This document shows positions 34,001 through 46,070 of a stretch of 64,000 bases of DNA, one piece after another. The stretch covers positions 540,659 to 604,658 of the forward strand of contig NZ_KQ948453.1 in the NCBI RefSeq assembly GCF_001514115.1, written 5' to 3'. The stretch's first letter is position 1. The number at the start of each line of letters is the position of its first letter. The notes under the pieces are model-generated. The model did no database searches. It was given only the letters and a program-made list of their open reading frames with translations, and had not been told where the DNA came from. Made by a program: the position numbers and the translations under genes. This DNA is from Streptomyces olivochromogenes (GTDB taxonomy: Bacteria > Actinomycetota > Actinomycetes > Streptomycetales > Streptomycetaceae).

Positions 34001-35749
34001 GCCGCCGACGACGCCCGCCGCACGGCCCGCGCGCTGCGCGCCGAGCGCGCCGAGATCGCGGGCGCCCCCGACGACGTACCGCAGGACGTGTCGGAGACGG
34101 CGAAGTCCTCGCTGCCCGCCCTGCGTGAGGCCTACCGGGCCGCGTCACAGCTGTACGAGAAGGTCGGTGTCGGCGCCGATCTGCGCGCCGAGCAGGCCCG
34201 CGCCGAGAGCGACGAGACCGCGGCCCTGGCAGAGCTGGACCGGCTCAGCAACAAGGTGCGCACGCGCGCCGCACAGCTCCTTCAGGCGCCGGACGGTTCC
34301 GACGGGCCGTCCCGGCAGGCCGCCGCCGCGCGTGCCGAGGAGCTCGTGCAGCTCCTGGAGACCCGTATGTCCACCGCGAGCGAGCAGCTCGGGCGGCTGC
34401 GCGGAGAGGCCGAGCGGCACGCGCCCGAGGACGGCGAGGCCCACACCGAGCTGTCGCAGGAGCTGGTCCCGCGCGACGCCGAGCACGCGCAGTCGCTGCT
34501 GCGTACGGCCACCGGTGAACTCGCCTCCCGCGCCGAGGCGCTCAGCCAGGCGCGCGCGGCGCACGCCGAGCTGCTCGACGCGCACCGCGCCGCCGAGGAC
34601 GCGGCCGGTGGCTTCGACGAGACGGCCGCCCTGCTCAGGGACCTGCTGCGGGAGCACTCCGACGAGGAGCACGAGGAGCCCGAGCCCTACCCCGGCACCC
34701 TCGAGGAGGCCCGGCACTCCGCCGCCGAGACCCGCCGCTCCCTGCGCGGCTGCGCCGCCGACCTCTCCGCGGCCGAGGGCGCCGTGCGTGAGGCGAGCGA
34801 CATCCTCGTACGGCATGCCAACTCCAACCGGTACGAGCAGGTGCGCACCCCTGCCCGGCAGCAGATCCGTGAGCTGCCCGCGTCCGCGCTGCCCGAACAC
34901 GCCCAGAAGTGGGCGGACGCCTTCGCGCCCCGACTGCGGGTGCTGACCGACGAGTTGGCGCAGCTGGAGCGCAACCGGGACTCGATCGTGGACCGGCTGC
35001 GGGGGCTGGTGGAGTCCTCGCTCGCCACCCTGCGGTCCGCGCAGCGGCTCTCCCGGCTGCCGGAGGGGCTCGGCGAGTGGTCCGGGCAGGAGTTCCTGCG
35101 CATCCGCTTCGAGGAGCCCGATCAGGCCACGCTCGCCGAGCGGCTCGGCGAGGTCGTCGACGAGGCCACCCGCGCGGCGGTCAAGAAGAACTCCGACATG
35201 CGGCGCGACGGCATGTCACTGCTGCTGCGCGGAGTCGGCGCCGCCCTCGAGCCGAAGGGCGTCGCCGTCGAGATCCTCAAGCCGGACGCCGTACTGCGTG
35301 CCGAGCGCGTCCCCGTCGGGCAGATGGGTGACGTCTTCTCCGGCGGTCAGCTGCTGACCGCGGCCATCGCGCTGTACTGCACGATGGCCGCGCTGCGCAG
35401 CAACGACCGGGGCCGTGACAAGCACCGGCACGCCGGCACGCTCTTCCTCGACAACCCCATCGGACGGGCCAACGCGACCTACCTGCTGGAGCTGCAGAGG
35501 GCCGTCTCGGACGCGCTCGGCGTCCAACTCCTCTACACCACCGGCCTGTTCGACACGACCGCGCTCGCCGAGTTCCCCCTCGTCATCCGCCTGCGCAACG
35601 ACGCCGACCTGCGCGCCGGGCTGAAGTACATCAGCGTGGAGGAACACCTCAGGCCGGGACTGCCGCGAGAGGCTCCCGCCGGCGAAGCCGTGCATACGGA
35701 GATCACGGCGACGCGGATGTTCAAGAGGCCCTCACCTCAAGGGGCCTAG
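31052..35749 (+). CDS. Giant SMC/MukB-like coiled-coil ATPase
   Basis: Protein of 1565 aa with SMC layout. The N-terminal head has Walker A LFLENGGGKSVLLKLIF (Lys69, Ser70). Long Ala/Glu/Arg-rich coiled coils run from about residue 290 to 620 and 820 to 1290. A globular hinge-like region lies between (about 690-820; LLPPGPDVLATVEYLGEHGI, VDGVIITDPDTHARAREA). The C-terminal head has the ABC signature FSGGQ (1429-1433) and Walker B TLFLDN (Asp1467). The residue after the Walker B Asp is Asn1468 where ABC ATPases normally have catalytic Glu. It is far longer than SMC or JetC and not a MukB orthologue by motif. It overlaps the convergent choline oxidase stop by four bases. Confidence 0.8.
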   Translation: MYELSRVRLYSIGPAGARYADTVLDLRGVGEPVPDPAPTQAEFFEEEPVGPPRRPAPAGVLFLENGGGKSVLLKLIFSVMLPGHRNTLGGASSGVLRKFLLADDCGHVALEWQHTLTGECVVVGKASEWRGRQVSNDPRKFAEAWYSFRPGPGLSLDNLPVAEATAVRPPVEGASGAQGRRRTMKGFRDALTEAGKAYPHLEVHWEEIHDRWNEHLTDLGLDPELFRYQREMNADEGEAAGLFAVKKDSDFTDLLLRAVTDTRDTDGLADLVGGFGNKLGRRAELIAERDFTAGSVDLLGRIVEAAEARARARDIHAGAERRTRTLARRLSARGVRERVRAGELAQRVTAAAYAVTHAEGARERSALIAAELAYRHASLALAGAEKSAAAQKRELADARTLHSSWQAAELVLRHRAAADRSARVAAAILEAERDAAPALAARAKAAVDLVRALHRAADGAEALANEEEERSAGLQEVGETAYADSTAAATAAQRARSEVGHLRQRLSEVEQETAEAVRAGWLDDSAPDADPARAALAASDAEKTAVAAWDIAREASRRASEHGREAGSAESRAELTAARAADAATAAERAYDGERRTAEALAGEERLAELLSLPGATGTRHGGVPVPRAAGDAAASSGHGKGGDTGRGARGNSGDVWAETEGALTPEELDQYADELRELLDGGVASAERQLFELRTAAADDARILGALGDGGLLPPGPDVLATVEYLGEHGIPALPGWRYLAQAVDPVDHARVLAARPELVDGVIITDPDTHARAREALSEAALLPRSAVAVGTAAALLAPTPAADAGDGGVFLVPPNPAMHDEHAADEERQALRTRATERDEEIRILAARLGKDRELAARLASWRTGCPAGRLVELAAAARDARAFAEEAEAELAEARTVRAEADEAAAEAALVRDERQDAAQRARRAADALAGLAFRLRERAGWQVKVRELADEAAESEARAQVCLERARAADEDRRAAQRAADDARRTARALRAERAEIAGAPDDVPQDVSETAKSSLPALREAYRAASQLYEKVGVGADLRAEQARAESDETAALAELDRLSNKVRTRAAQLLQAPDGSDGPSRQAAAARAEELVQLLETRMSTASEQLGRLRGEAERHAPEDGEAHTELSQELVPRDAEHAQSLLRTATGELASRAEALSQARAAHAELLDAHRAAEDAAGGFDETAALLRDLLREHSDEEHEEPEPYPGTLEEARHSAAETRRSLRGCAADLSAAEGAVREASDILVRHANSNRYEQVRTPARQQIRELPASALPEHAQKWADAFAPRLRVLTDELAQLERNRDSIVDRLRGLVESSLATLRSAQRLSRLPEGLGEWSGQEFLRIRFEEPDQATLAERLGEVVDEATRAAVKKNSDMRRDGMSLLLRGVGAALEPKGVAVEILKPDAVLRAERVPVGQMGDVFSGGQLLTAAIALYCTMAALRSNDRGRDKHRHAGTLFLDNPIGRANATYLLELQRAVSDALGVQLLYTTGLFDTTALAEFPLVIRLRNDADLRAGLKYISVEEHLRPGLPREAPAGEAVHTEITATRMFKRPSPQGA

Positions 35750-37296
35750 CGGTCCTCCTTCAAGAGATCCGCGCACTTCTCGCCGATCATCATGGTCGTG
35801 ATGCAGGGGTTGACGGAGATGAGATCCGGCATCACCGAACCGTCCGCGACCCGCAGCCCCTCGACCCCCTTGACCCGCAGCCGCGCGTCGAGCGGGGCCG
35901 AGGAGTCGTCGTCCGCGCCCATCTTCACGGTGCAGGACGGGTGGTAGACGGTGTTGTGGGTCTTGTGGATGTAGTCGAGCAGCTCGTCGTCCGTCCGCAC
36001 GTCAGGCCCGGGGGCCAGCTCCGCGCCCGCCCAGCCGCTCAGCGCCGGCTGGGAGGCGATCTTCCGCGCCAGCTTCAGCCCGTACGTCATCACGCGCACG
36101 TCGTGTTCGTGCGTGAAGTAACGCGGATCGACCATCGGCTTGTCCCGGTAGTCCCGGGTGCGCAGTCGCACCGTGCCGCGTGACTTCGCGCGCGTCACGT
36201 TCGGTGTGAGGCAGAACGCGTTCTCGGACGTCGGGAACCCGTGCCGAGCCGTGTTCATGTCGAACGGCACCGAACCGTAGTGGTACATCAGGTCGGGCCG
36301 GTCCAGGCCCGGTTCGGTGTCGTAGAAGATGCCCGCCTCCCACCACTGGCTGGAGGTGGTGGTCATGGGCTGCTTGGCCTCCCACATGATGACGCCCTCG
36401 GGGTGGTCCTGGAGGTTCTTGCCGACCCCAGCCGAGTCCACCACCACCTCGACGCCCACCTCACGCAGATGCGCGGCGGGCCCGATGCCCGACAGCATCA
36501 GCAGCTTGGGAGTGTCGATGGACCCGCAGGACACGATCACCTCGCGGCGTGCGCGCACCGTCCGGGTGTGGATCAGGTCCGGGTCCAGGTACTCGGCGCC
36601 CACACAGCGACGGCCGTCGAGCACGAGCTTCTTGGCCCGTACCCCGGTGCGGACTTCCAGGTTCGGCCGCTTGTCCATGACCGGATGCAGATACGCGACC
36701 GACGAGGACTGCCGGATGTTGTTCTCGTCGGAGTTGATCTGGAACCAGTTGGCGCCACGGACCACGGTCTTGCCGGTGTTGAACGCGGTGGTCGCGATGC
36801 CCGCCTGCGCACACGCCTCCAGCAGGGCGGAGCCGCAGGGGTCCGCGCCCTTCAGCGTGCGCAGTTTCACCGGGCCGGTGCGGCCGTGGTGGTCGCCGGG
36901 AGCGTCGTTCGACTCCAACCGCTGGTAGAGCGGGAAGAGTTCGGCCGCGCTCCACCCCGTACAGCCTGCGGCGGCCCAGTCGTCCAGGTCCTCCGCGGGT
37001 GCCCAGAAGGCGATGCAGGAGTTGTGCGAGGAACAGCCGCCGAGCACCTTCGCGCGGGCATGCCGCATGAAACTGTTGCCGCTGACCTGCGGTTCGACCG
37101 GGTAGTCCCAGTCGTATCCGGACTCCAGCAGTCCCATCCAGCGTTCCAGCTTCAGGACGTCGTCGTCGCCGACATCGCTGGGGCCCGCCTCGAGGACGCA
37201 CACGGTGACGGACGGATCCTCGGAGAGCCGGGCCGCGACCACGTTGCCCGCGGTGCCGCCGCCGACCACGACATAGTCGAACTCATCGACGTTCAT
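35746..37296 (-). CDS. codA: Choline oxidase
   Basis: GMC flavoprotein that oxidises choline to betaine aldehyde and glycine betaine with release of H2O2. It is 516 aa. VVVGGGTAGNVVAARL binds ADP of FAD. VLGGCSSHNSCIAFWAPAED is strikingly like Arthrobacter globiformis choline oxidase as I remember it; His91 is the covalent FAD site and Ser93 the active-site Ser. The catalytic YHP motif appears in KTHNTVYHPSCTVKMG, and VNPCITTMMIGEKCADL closes the fold. The ATG at 37296 is 50 bases after the permease gene. Last gene of the choline operon. Confidence 0.9.
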   Translation of the reverse strand: MNVDEFDYVVVGGGTAGNVVAARLSEDPSVTVCVLEAGPSDVGDDDVLKLERWMGLLESGYDWDYPVEPQVSGNSFMRHARAKVLGGCSSHNSCIAFWAPAEDLDDWAAAGCTGWSAAELFPLYQRLESNDAPGDHHGRTGPVKLRTLKGADPCGSALLEACAQAGIATTAFNTGKTVVRGANWFQINSDENNIRQSSSVAYLHPVMDKRPNLEVRTGVRAKKLVLDGRRCVGAEYLDPDLIHTRTVRARREVIVSCGSIDTPKLLMLSGIGPAAHLREVGVEVVVDSAGVGKNLQDHPEGVIMWEAKQPMTTTSSQWWEAGIFYDTEPGLDRPDLMYHYGSVPFDMNTARHGFPTSENAFCLTPNVTRAKSRGTVRLRTRDYRDKPMVDPRYFTHEHDVRVMTYGLKLARKIASQPALSGWAGAELAPGPDVRTDDELLDYIHKTHNTVYHPSCTVKMGADDDSSAPLDARLRVKGVEGLRVADGSVMPDLISVNPCITTMMIGEKCADLLKEDR

Positions 37297-37346
37297 GGGG
37301 AGTTGACCTCCTTGCTTTGCTCTTCGGTCGGTCGTGTGACGGTCCT

Positions 37347-38930
37347 TCAGTCGGTCGCGGGGGTCGCGGGGGTCGCGGGGGCCACGGGAGTCGCGACGGA
37401 AGCCGTCGCGGAGGCCTGGAACTGGTGCTCGGCGAGCACCCCGGTCCGGTGCCGCTGCACGAGCCAGTAGTAGGCGAAGCCGCCGCCCGCGACGACGCCC
37501 ACGAACAGGACGGCACCCCAGCGCAGGTACCAGTGGTACGGCGCGGCCGCGTTGTAGACCGCGGAGCGCGGCCAGATGAGGTTGACCGTCATGACCGTGC
37601 CCCACACCACGGCGACGATGTTGACGAGCAGCCCCCAGCGGCCGAGCGAGAACTTGCCGTCGCCCGCGGGCTGCCACTTGCCACGCAGCCGCGCGACCAG
37701 CATCGGGCCGGTGACCAGCAGATATGCAAGGTAGATCATGATGATGCCGATGCTGGTGACCACGGTGAAGATCTGCGGCTGGCGGATGTTGACCACCAGG
37801 ATCGCCAGTGCGAGCACACCGATGATCACGGTCGGCAGGACCGGCGTCTGGAAGCGCGCGTTGACCTTGGCCAGCTTCGAGGAGGCGGGCAGGTTGTTGT
37901 CGCGGGCCATCGCGAAGGCCAGCCGGATCGCCGCCGTGTGCACGGCCAGGGCGCACACCGTGACCGCGATCAGCACGCACCACAGCATCGCCTTGCCGGC
38001 CGTCGGACCGAGCACGTCGAGGACGATGTACTGCAGACCGTCGGTGGAGAGCTTGTCGCCCTTGAGGCTGGAGACGCTCATCAGCGCGAGCAGCAGCACG
38101 AGCCCGCCGAGGACGAACGAGGCGACGATGGCACGGATGATGGCGCGCGGCGCGTTGCGCGACGGGTCGAGGCACTCCTCACCGAGCGAGGAGGCCGTGT
38201 CGAATCCGTACATGACGTACGCGGACGCCAGCGAGGCCACCAGGAACGCGCCGAGGTAGCCGAACGACTGTCCGTGGCCGGTGCCCTGGGTGTCCATGAC
38301 CACCTGCGGGCCGCGGGTGATGTGCACCGCGAACAGGATGATCAGTACGACGGTGGCGATCAACTCGATGAAGACGCCCGCCGTGTTGATGGTCGCCATC
38401 AGCTTCACACCGAAGGCGTTCACCAGGGTGGTGAACAGGATCAGTACGGCCGCCAGCAGAACCGCGTTGGTGGCGACGTCGTACTTGCCCGTGCCGTCAC
38501 CCACGAACTGGAAGGTGGAGGAGATCTGGGGAAGCGTCAACTGATAGGCGAGTGCCACGGCCGAGATCGACACGATCGACGCGAGCAGCATCATCCAGCC
38601 CGCGAGCCAGCCTATGTGCGGATTGCCCACCTTCTTCGACCAGTTGTAGACGGAGCCGGCCACGGGATAGCGGGCGGCGAGCTCGGCGAAGCAGAGGGCG
38701 ACCATGAACTGGCCGATGAAGACCATCGGCCAGGACCACCAGTAGGCGGGACCACCGCTGCCGTAGCCGAAGTAGAAGAGCTGGAAGGTGCCGGTGAGGA
38801 TGGAGATGTAGCTGATGCCGGCGGCGAAGGTGTGGAAGTTGCCAAGGGTGCGCTTGAGTTCGGGCTTGTAGCCGAACTCGGAGAGTTCGGCGTCGTCGTT
38901 CTGCTCGGTCGCTGGTGGATGGGTGGTCAT
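37347..38930 (-). CDS. APC family permease
   Basis: Amino acid-polyamine-choline superfamily transporter of 527 aa with about 12 membrane segments. The first helix (FAAGISYISILTGTFQLF), the PVAGSVYNWSKKVGNPHIGW segment and YGFDTASSLGEECLDPSRNAPR are typical of the ACT (amino acid/choline) group. Probably imports choline, betaine or a methylated amine for the surrounding pathway. The C-terminus ends in a short VAPATPATPATD repeat encoded by a GGGGGTCGC-type tandem sequence. It is flanked by 50- and 119-base gaps within the operon. Confidence 0.9.
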   Translation of the reverse strand: MTTHPPATEQNDDAELSEFGYKPELKRTLGNFHTFAAGISYISILTGTFQLFYFGYGSGGPAYWWSWPMVFIGQFMVALCFAELAARYPVAGSVYNWSKKVGNPHIGWLAGWMMLLASIVSISAVALAYQLTLPQISSTFQFVGDGTGKYDVATNAVLLAAVLILFTTLVNAFGVKLMATINTAGVFIELIATVVLIILFAVHITRGPQVVMDTQGTGHGQSFGYLGAFLVASLASAYVMYGFDTASSLGEECLDPSRNAPRAIIRAIVASFVLGGLVLLLALMSVSSLKGDKLSTDGLQYIVLDVLGPTAGKAMLWCVLIAVTVCALAVHTAAIRLAFAMARDNNLPASSKLAKVNARFQTPVLPTVIIGVLALAILVVNIRQPQIFTVVTSIGIIMIYLAYLLVTGPMLVARLRGKWQPAGDGKFSLGRWGLLVNIVAVVWGTVMTVNLIWPRSAVYNAAAPYHWYLRWGAVLFVGVVAGGGFAYYWLVQRHRTGVLAEHQFQASATASVATPVAPATPATPATD

Positions 38931-39049
38931 GAGCGGCCTCCTGGATCGGGGGAGAGGGGCGCGGCTCGTGCGGGTGAGTGGGGGGAATCAGGGGAGCAAG
39001 GGATCAGCGGATCAGATCATCCGGACGTCACCGGGGGATCATCAGGGGA

Positions 39050-40516
39050 TTACGCGAACCACCCCTGTGGGGACGGGTTGGTGTTGCGCCAGATGTGCTT
39101 CGCCTCGCGGTACTCGGCGAGGCCGGCGGGGCCGAGCTCGCGCCCGAAGCCGGACTGCTTGAAACCGCCCCATTCCGCCTGAGGGACGTAGGGGTGGTAG
39201 TCGTTGATCCAGACCGTGCCGAGCCGCAGCCGGGCCGCCACGCGCTGGGCCTTGGCCTCGTCGGTGGTGAAGACGGCGCCCGCGAGCCCGTAGATCGTGT
39301 CGTTGGCGAGCCGCACGGCCTCCGCCTCGCCGCTGAAACGCTCCACGGTCAGCACCGGCCCGAAGGACTCGTCCTGGACCACGGACATGTCGGACGAGCA
39401 CTCGTCCAGTACGGTCGGCGGATAGTAGAAGCCCGCCTCGAACTCGGGCCCGGAGGGCCGCGCCCCGCCGCAGCGCAGCACCGCGCCCTCCGCCAGACCC
39501 TTGGCCACGTACGCCTCGACCTTGGCGCGATGCGCCGCCGAGACCAGCGGCCCGCTCTGTGCCCGCTCGTCGAACGGGCCGCCGAGCCGGATCTCCGAGG
39601 CCCGGCGGACGACCTCGTCGACGAACCGGTCGTGCAGCGAGTCCTCGACCAGCAGCCGGGCCCCGGACGAACAGACCTGCCCCGAGTGCAGGAAGACCGC
39701 GGTCAGCGCCATGTCGACGGCCGTCTCGAAGTCGGCGTCGGCGAAGACGATGTTCGGGTTCTTGCCGCCGAGTTCCAGGGCCACCTTCTTCACCGTCCCG
39801 GCCGCGGCGGCCATCAGCCGCCGCCCGGTCTGCAGCCCGCCGGTGAAGGAGACGAGGTCTACGTCCGGATGATCGCCGAGCGGAGCCCCTGCCTCGGGGC
39901 CCGCGCCGAGGACGAGGTTGGCCACTCCGGGCGGCAGCCCGGCCTCTTCCAGCAGCCGCATCAGATGGATCGCCGTGTGCGGGGTGAGCTCGCTCGGCTT
40001 GAGGACGAAGGTGTTGCCCGCGGCGAGCGCCGGGGCGACCTTCCAGGCGGTCTGCAGGAGCGGATAGTTCCAGGGCGTGATCAGCGCGCACACCCCGACC
40101 GGTTCGTACACGACCCGGCTGTCGACGCTCGCCGTACCGGTCTCGACGACCCGGCCCGTCTCCGCGGTGGCCGCCCGCCCGAAGTAGCGGAAGCAGTTCG
40201 CGATGTCGTCGATGTCGTACTCGCTCTCGACGAGCCGCTTGCCGGTGTCGAGCGACTCGGCGCGGGCGAGCGCGTCCTTGTCCCGTACGAGGAGGTCGGC
40301 GACGCGCAGCAGCAGGTCACCGCGGTCCGCGGCCGGGGTCGTGGGCCAGGGACCCTCGTCGAAGGCGCGGCGCGCGGCGGCGATCGCCTCGACGGTGTCC
40401 TTGCCGCCCGCCTCGTCGACGACACCCACCAGGGAGCCGTCGGCGGGGCATCGGATCTCGCGCGTGCGCTCGTCGAGAGCGCTCCGCCATGTACCGTCGA
40501 TGAACAGGTCAGGCAC
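39050..40516 (-). CDS. betB: Betaine-aldehyde-dehydrogenase-like aldehyde dehydrogenase
   Basis: NAD(P)-dependent aldehyde dehydrogenase of 488 aa. ITPWNYPLLQTAWKVAPALA and AGNTFVLKPSE shape the cofactor site. VALELGGKNPNIVF supplies the general-base Glu, and LHSGQVCSSGARLLVED the nucleophile Cys. ESFGPVLTVERF and the YGLAGAVFTTD tail are standard. In this operon it should complete oxidation of betaine aldehyde or act on another aldehyde of the pathway. The GTG at 40516 has GGGAGG upstream and overlaps the Rieske gene by eight bases, so the two are coupled. Confidence 0.92.
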   Translation of the reverse strand: MPDLFIDGTWRSALDERTREIRCPADGSLVGVVDEAGGKDTVEAIAAARRAFDEGPWPTTPAADRGDLLLRVADLLVRDKDALARAESLDTGKRLVESEYDIDDIANCFRYFGRAATAETGRVVETGTASVDSRVVYEPVGVCALITPWNYPLLQTAWKVAPALAAGNTFVLKPSELTPHTAIHLMRLLEEAGLPPGVANLVLGAGPEAGAPLGDHPDVDLVSFTGGLQTGRRLMAAAAGTVKKVALELGGKNPNIVFADADFETAVDMALTAVFLHSGQVCSSGARLLVEDSLHDRFVDEVVRRASEIRLGGPFDERAQSGPLVSAAHRAKVEAYVAKGLAEGAVLRCGGARPSGPEFEAGFYYPPTVLDECSSDMSVVQDESFGPVLTVERFSGEAEAVRLANDTIYGLAGAVFTTDEAKAQRVAARLRLGTVWINDYHPYVPQAEWGGFKQSGFGRELGPAGLAEYREAKHIWRNTNPSPQGWFA

Positions 40517-41654
40517 TGGGGCCTCCCAATTGCTGGATCAGCCACTCGTGGAAGATCCCGATGTGGTGCTCGGTGGGCACCAGGACACCACCGTTCCGGT
40601 AGGCCCGCGAGGCCATGGCCGGCTGCGTACGTTCACACGCCTCGAAATCCTGTTCGTTGACCCGGTGGAAGAGCTCGACCGACTTGGACACGTCCGCGCC
40701 GGACTCCACGACCTCCGGCGCGTAGAGCCAGTCGCACTCGACGACCGTGCGGTCCTCGGCCAGCGGGAACATGCGGTGCAGGATGACATGGTCGGGGACC
40801 AGGTTGATGAAAACCGTCGGTTTCACAGTGATCGCGTAGTAGCGACGGTCCTGGTCGTCCGCTATGTCCGGCAACCGGCCGAAGCCCTCGCTGCCGTCGA
40901 CCGTGAAGCCCTGGATGTCCTCGCCGAACTCGGCGCCGTGCCCCACGTAGTACTGGGCCGCGTAGCCTTCGGCGAACTCTGGGAGGACGTCGACGAGTTC
41001 GGGGTGGATCGTCGCGCAGTGGTAGCACTCCATGAAGTTCTCGACGATCAGCTTCCAGTTCGCCTTCACGTCGTAGGTGATGCGCTTGCCGAGGGCCAGC
41101 CTCTCGGCGCCGTAGTGCTGGATGGCGGCGGCGTCACCCAGCCGCTCCACGGCGGCGCCCGTCACCGTCTCCTCGAAGGAGGGCGGCTCGTCGGCCAGAC
41201 ACACCCAGGCGTACCCGAGCCACTCGCGCAGCGCGACCTTGACCAGGCCGTACTCGACGCGGTCGACGTCCGGCATCTTGATCAGGTTCGGCGCGGCGAC
41301 CAGCTTGCCGTCGAGGTCGTAGGTCCAGGCGTGATACGGGCACTGCAGATTGCGGCGGACCTCCCCGGACTCCTCGGTGCACAGCCGGGCCCCGCGGTGG
41401 CGGCAGATGTTCAGGAAGGCGCGCAGCTCACCCGTGCGGGAGCGGGTGATCAGGACGCTCTCGCGGCCCACCTGGACGGTGCGGAAGGCGCCGGGCCGGG
41501 CGAGGTCCGCGGAGCGGACGGCGCAGAACCACATCGACTCGAACAGGGACTCCTGCTCCTGCCGGAAGATCTCCGGGTCGGTGTAGTAGTGCCCGGGGAG
41601 GGTGGCGATCAGGCTGGGGGAGATGGGGGACGGGGAGACGGGGGTCGTCGTCAC
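40509..41654 (-). CDS. gbcA: Rieske oxygenase, probable glycine betaine demethylase
   Basis: Terminal oxygenase alpha subunit of 381 aa. The N-terminal Rieske domain shows CRHRGARL and CPYHAWTYDLDGKL (Cys-x-His and Cys-x2-His ligands). The catalytic domain has NWKLIVENFMECYHCATIHPEL with the mononuclear iron His pair and the bridging Asn-Glu region. GbcA-type enzymes convert glycine betaine to dimethylglycine and formaldehyde, which fits the neighbouring dimethylglycine and sarcosine oxidases. No reductase lies beside it; a Rieske ferredoxin and a reductase are at 48476-50024. The GTG at 41654 has GAGGAG upstream. Confidence 0.88.
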   Translation of the reverse strand: MTTTPVSPSPISPSLIATLPGHYYTDPEIFRQEQESLFESMWFCAVRSADLARPGAFRTVQVGRESVLITRSRTGELRAFLNICRHRGARLCTEESGEVRRNLQCPYHAWTYDLDGKLVAAPNLIKMPDVDRVEYGLVKVALREWLGYAWVCLADEPPSFEETVTGAAVERLGDAAAIQHYGAERLALGKRITYDVKANWKLIVENFMECYHCATIHPELVDVLPEFAEGYAAQYYVGHGAEFGEDIQGFTVDGSEGFGRLPDIADDQDRRYYAITVKPTVFINLVPDHVILHRMFPLAEDRTVVECDWLYAPEVVESGADVSKSVELFHRVNEQDFEACERTQPAMASRAYRNGGVLVPTEHHIGIFHEWLIQQLGGPSA

Positions 41655-41665
41655 GTGCGTACTCC

Positions 41666-42820
41666 TCAGGCGGGCGCGGCGGCGAGGCGGTGGGGGTCGA
41701 ACAGCCCGATCGGGTGATCGGTGGTGCCGGTCAGGGCGAGGTCGGCGACGATCTCTCCGACGACCGGCACGAACTTGAAGCCGTGCCCGGAGAATCCGCA
41801 GGCCACCGTCACGGACTCCGGGTGGGCGGGGTGGCGGGCGATGACGAAGTGCTCGTCGGGAGTGTTGGAGTACATGCAGGTGGCGGCCTTGAGGAAGGCG
41901 CCCGGCAGATCCGGGATGTGCCGGGACATGTGATCCGCCATGGCCTGGACCTCGTCCTCGTGGACCGTCCGGTCGATGGTCTCCGGGGTGGTCAGGACCC
42001 CCTTGCGGAAGAAGGCGACCTTGGTGCCCAGGTCCGGCCCGTCGATCGACGGGAAGCCGTACACCTGGACTCCGGCCGCGTCCTCCCAGATGTAGATCGG
42101 GTGGTTCTCCGGCAGGAACGGCTGGACCCCGCCACTCGGCTGGAACCAGTACATGACCTGGCGCTCGATCGTGAACGGCACCCCGAGGTCGGTGAGCAGC
42201 TGCGGTGCCCACGCGCCCGGGCAGATCACCAGGTGGGCCGCCGTGTAGGTGTTCTCGGCCGTGTGGACGCGTACGCCGTCCTTGTACGGCTCCCAGCGGG
42301 TCATCGGTTCCTCGAAGTGCAGGTCGGCGCCCTGCCGGGTGGCGAGCTGGAGGTGCGCGGCGACGGTGTTCTCGGGGCGCACGAGCCCGGCCCGCGCCTC
42401 GAACAGCGCGACCTCGTCGTCCTTCGGGGTCAGGGTCGGGAAACGCCGGCGGATCTCGGAGGCGTCCAGCATCTCGTGCGGCAGGTCCCACTGTTCGGCG
42501 GAGAGCAGCGAACCGGAGACCGTCCGGGAGTCGGGGCGTCCGACCATGACGCCGCCGCACAGGGTGGCGATCTCCCGGCCGGTCGCCCGCTCCAGCTCCT
42601 CGTACAGCTCGTACGAGCGCAGCAGCAGCGGCACGTACGCCGGGTCCTCGAAGTAGGACTGGCGGGTGATGCGGGAACCGCCGTGGCTGGAGCCGCGGTT
42701 GTGCACCGGGCCGAACTTCTCCAGGCCGAGCACGCGGGCACCGCGGGCGGACAGATGGTGGGCGGCGGCGCTGCCCATACCGCCGAGACCGATCACGATC
42801 ACGTCGTACGTGGGGGACAC
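41666..42820 (-). CDS. Monomeric sarcosine oxidase / N-methyl amino acid oxidase-like
   Basis: FAD enzyme of 384 aa (MSOX/MTOX family) that demethylates sarcosine to glycine with release of formaldehyde and H2O2. [19 protein letters not shown] binds [23 protein letters not shown] lies near the flavin. [17 protein letters not shown] carries the Cys to which FAD is covalently bound in this family. The C-terminal [16 protein letters not shown] is also diagnostic. The GTG at 42820 has AAGGAGG close upstream. Lies between the dimethylglycine oxidase and Rieske genes in the operon, which makes sarcosine the most likely substrate. Confidence 0.9.
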   Translation of the reverse strand: MSPTYDVIVIGLGGMGSAAAHHLSARGARVLGLEKFGPVHNRGSSHGGSRITRQSYFEDPAYVPLLLRSYELYEELERATGREIATLCGGVMVGRPDSRTVSGSLLSAEQWDLPHEMLDASEIRRRFPTLTPKDDEVALFEARAGLVRPENTVAAHLQLATRQGADLHFEEPMTRWEPYKDGVRVHTAENTYTAAHLVICPGAWAPQLLTDLGVPFTIERQVMYWFQPSGGVQPFLPENHPIYIWEDAAGVQVYGFPSIDGPDLGTKVAFFRKGVLTTPETIDRTVHEDEVQAMADHMSRHIPDLPGAFLKAATCMYSNTPDEHFVIARHPAHPESVTVACGFSGHGFKFVPVVGEIVADLALTGTTDHPIGLFDPHRLAAAPA

Positions 42821-42868
42821 AGGGGCCTCCTTATGCCGTGTGGCCGGGCTCTTGTCTATTGATCGGTT

Positions 42869-46066
<3,198 letters not shown>

Positions 46067-46070
<4 letters not shown>

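Noticed and set aside
28522..37296. Complete Wadjet (JetABCD) defence system
   Set aside because: No JetD-type nuclease or Toprim protein flanks the trio; the next gene is choline oxidase on the other strand, and the subunit motifs do not match the Jet families I know.
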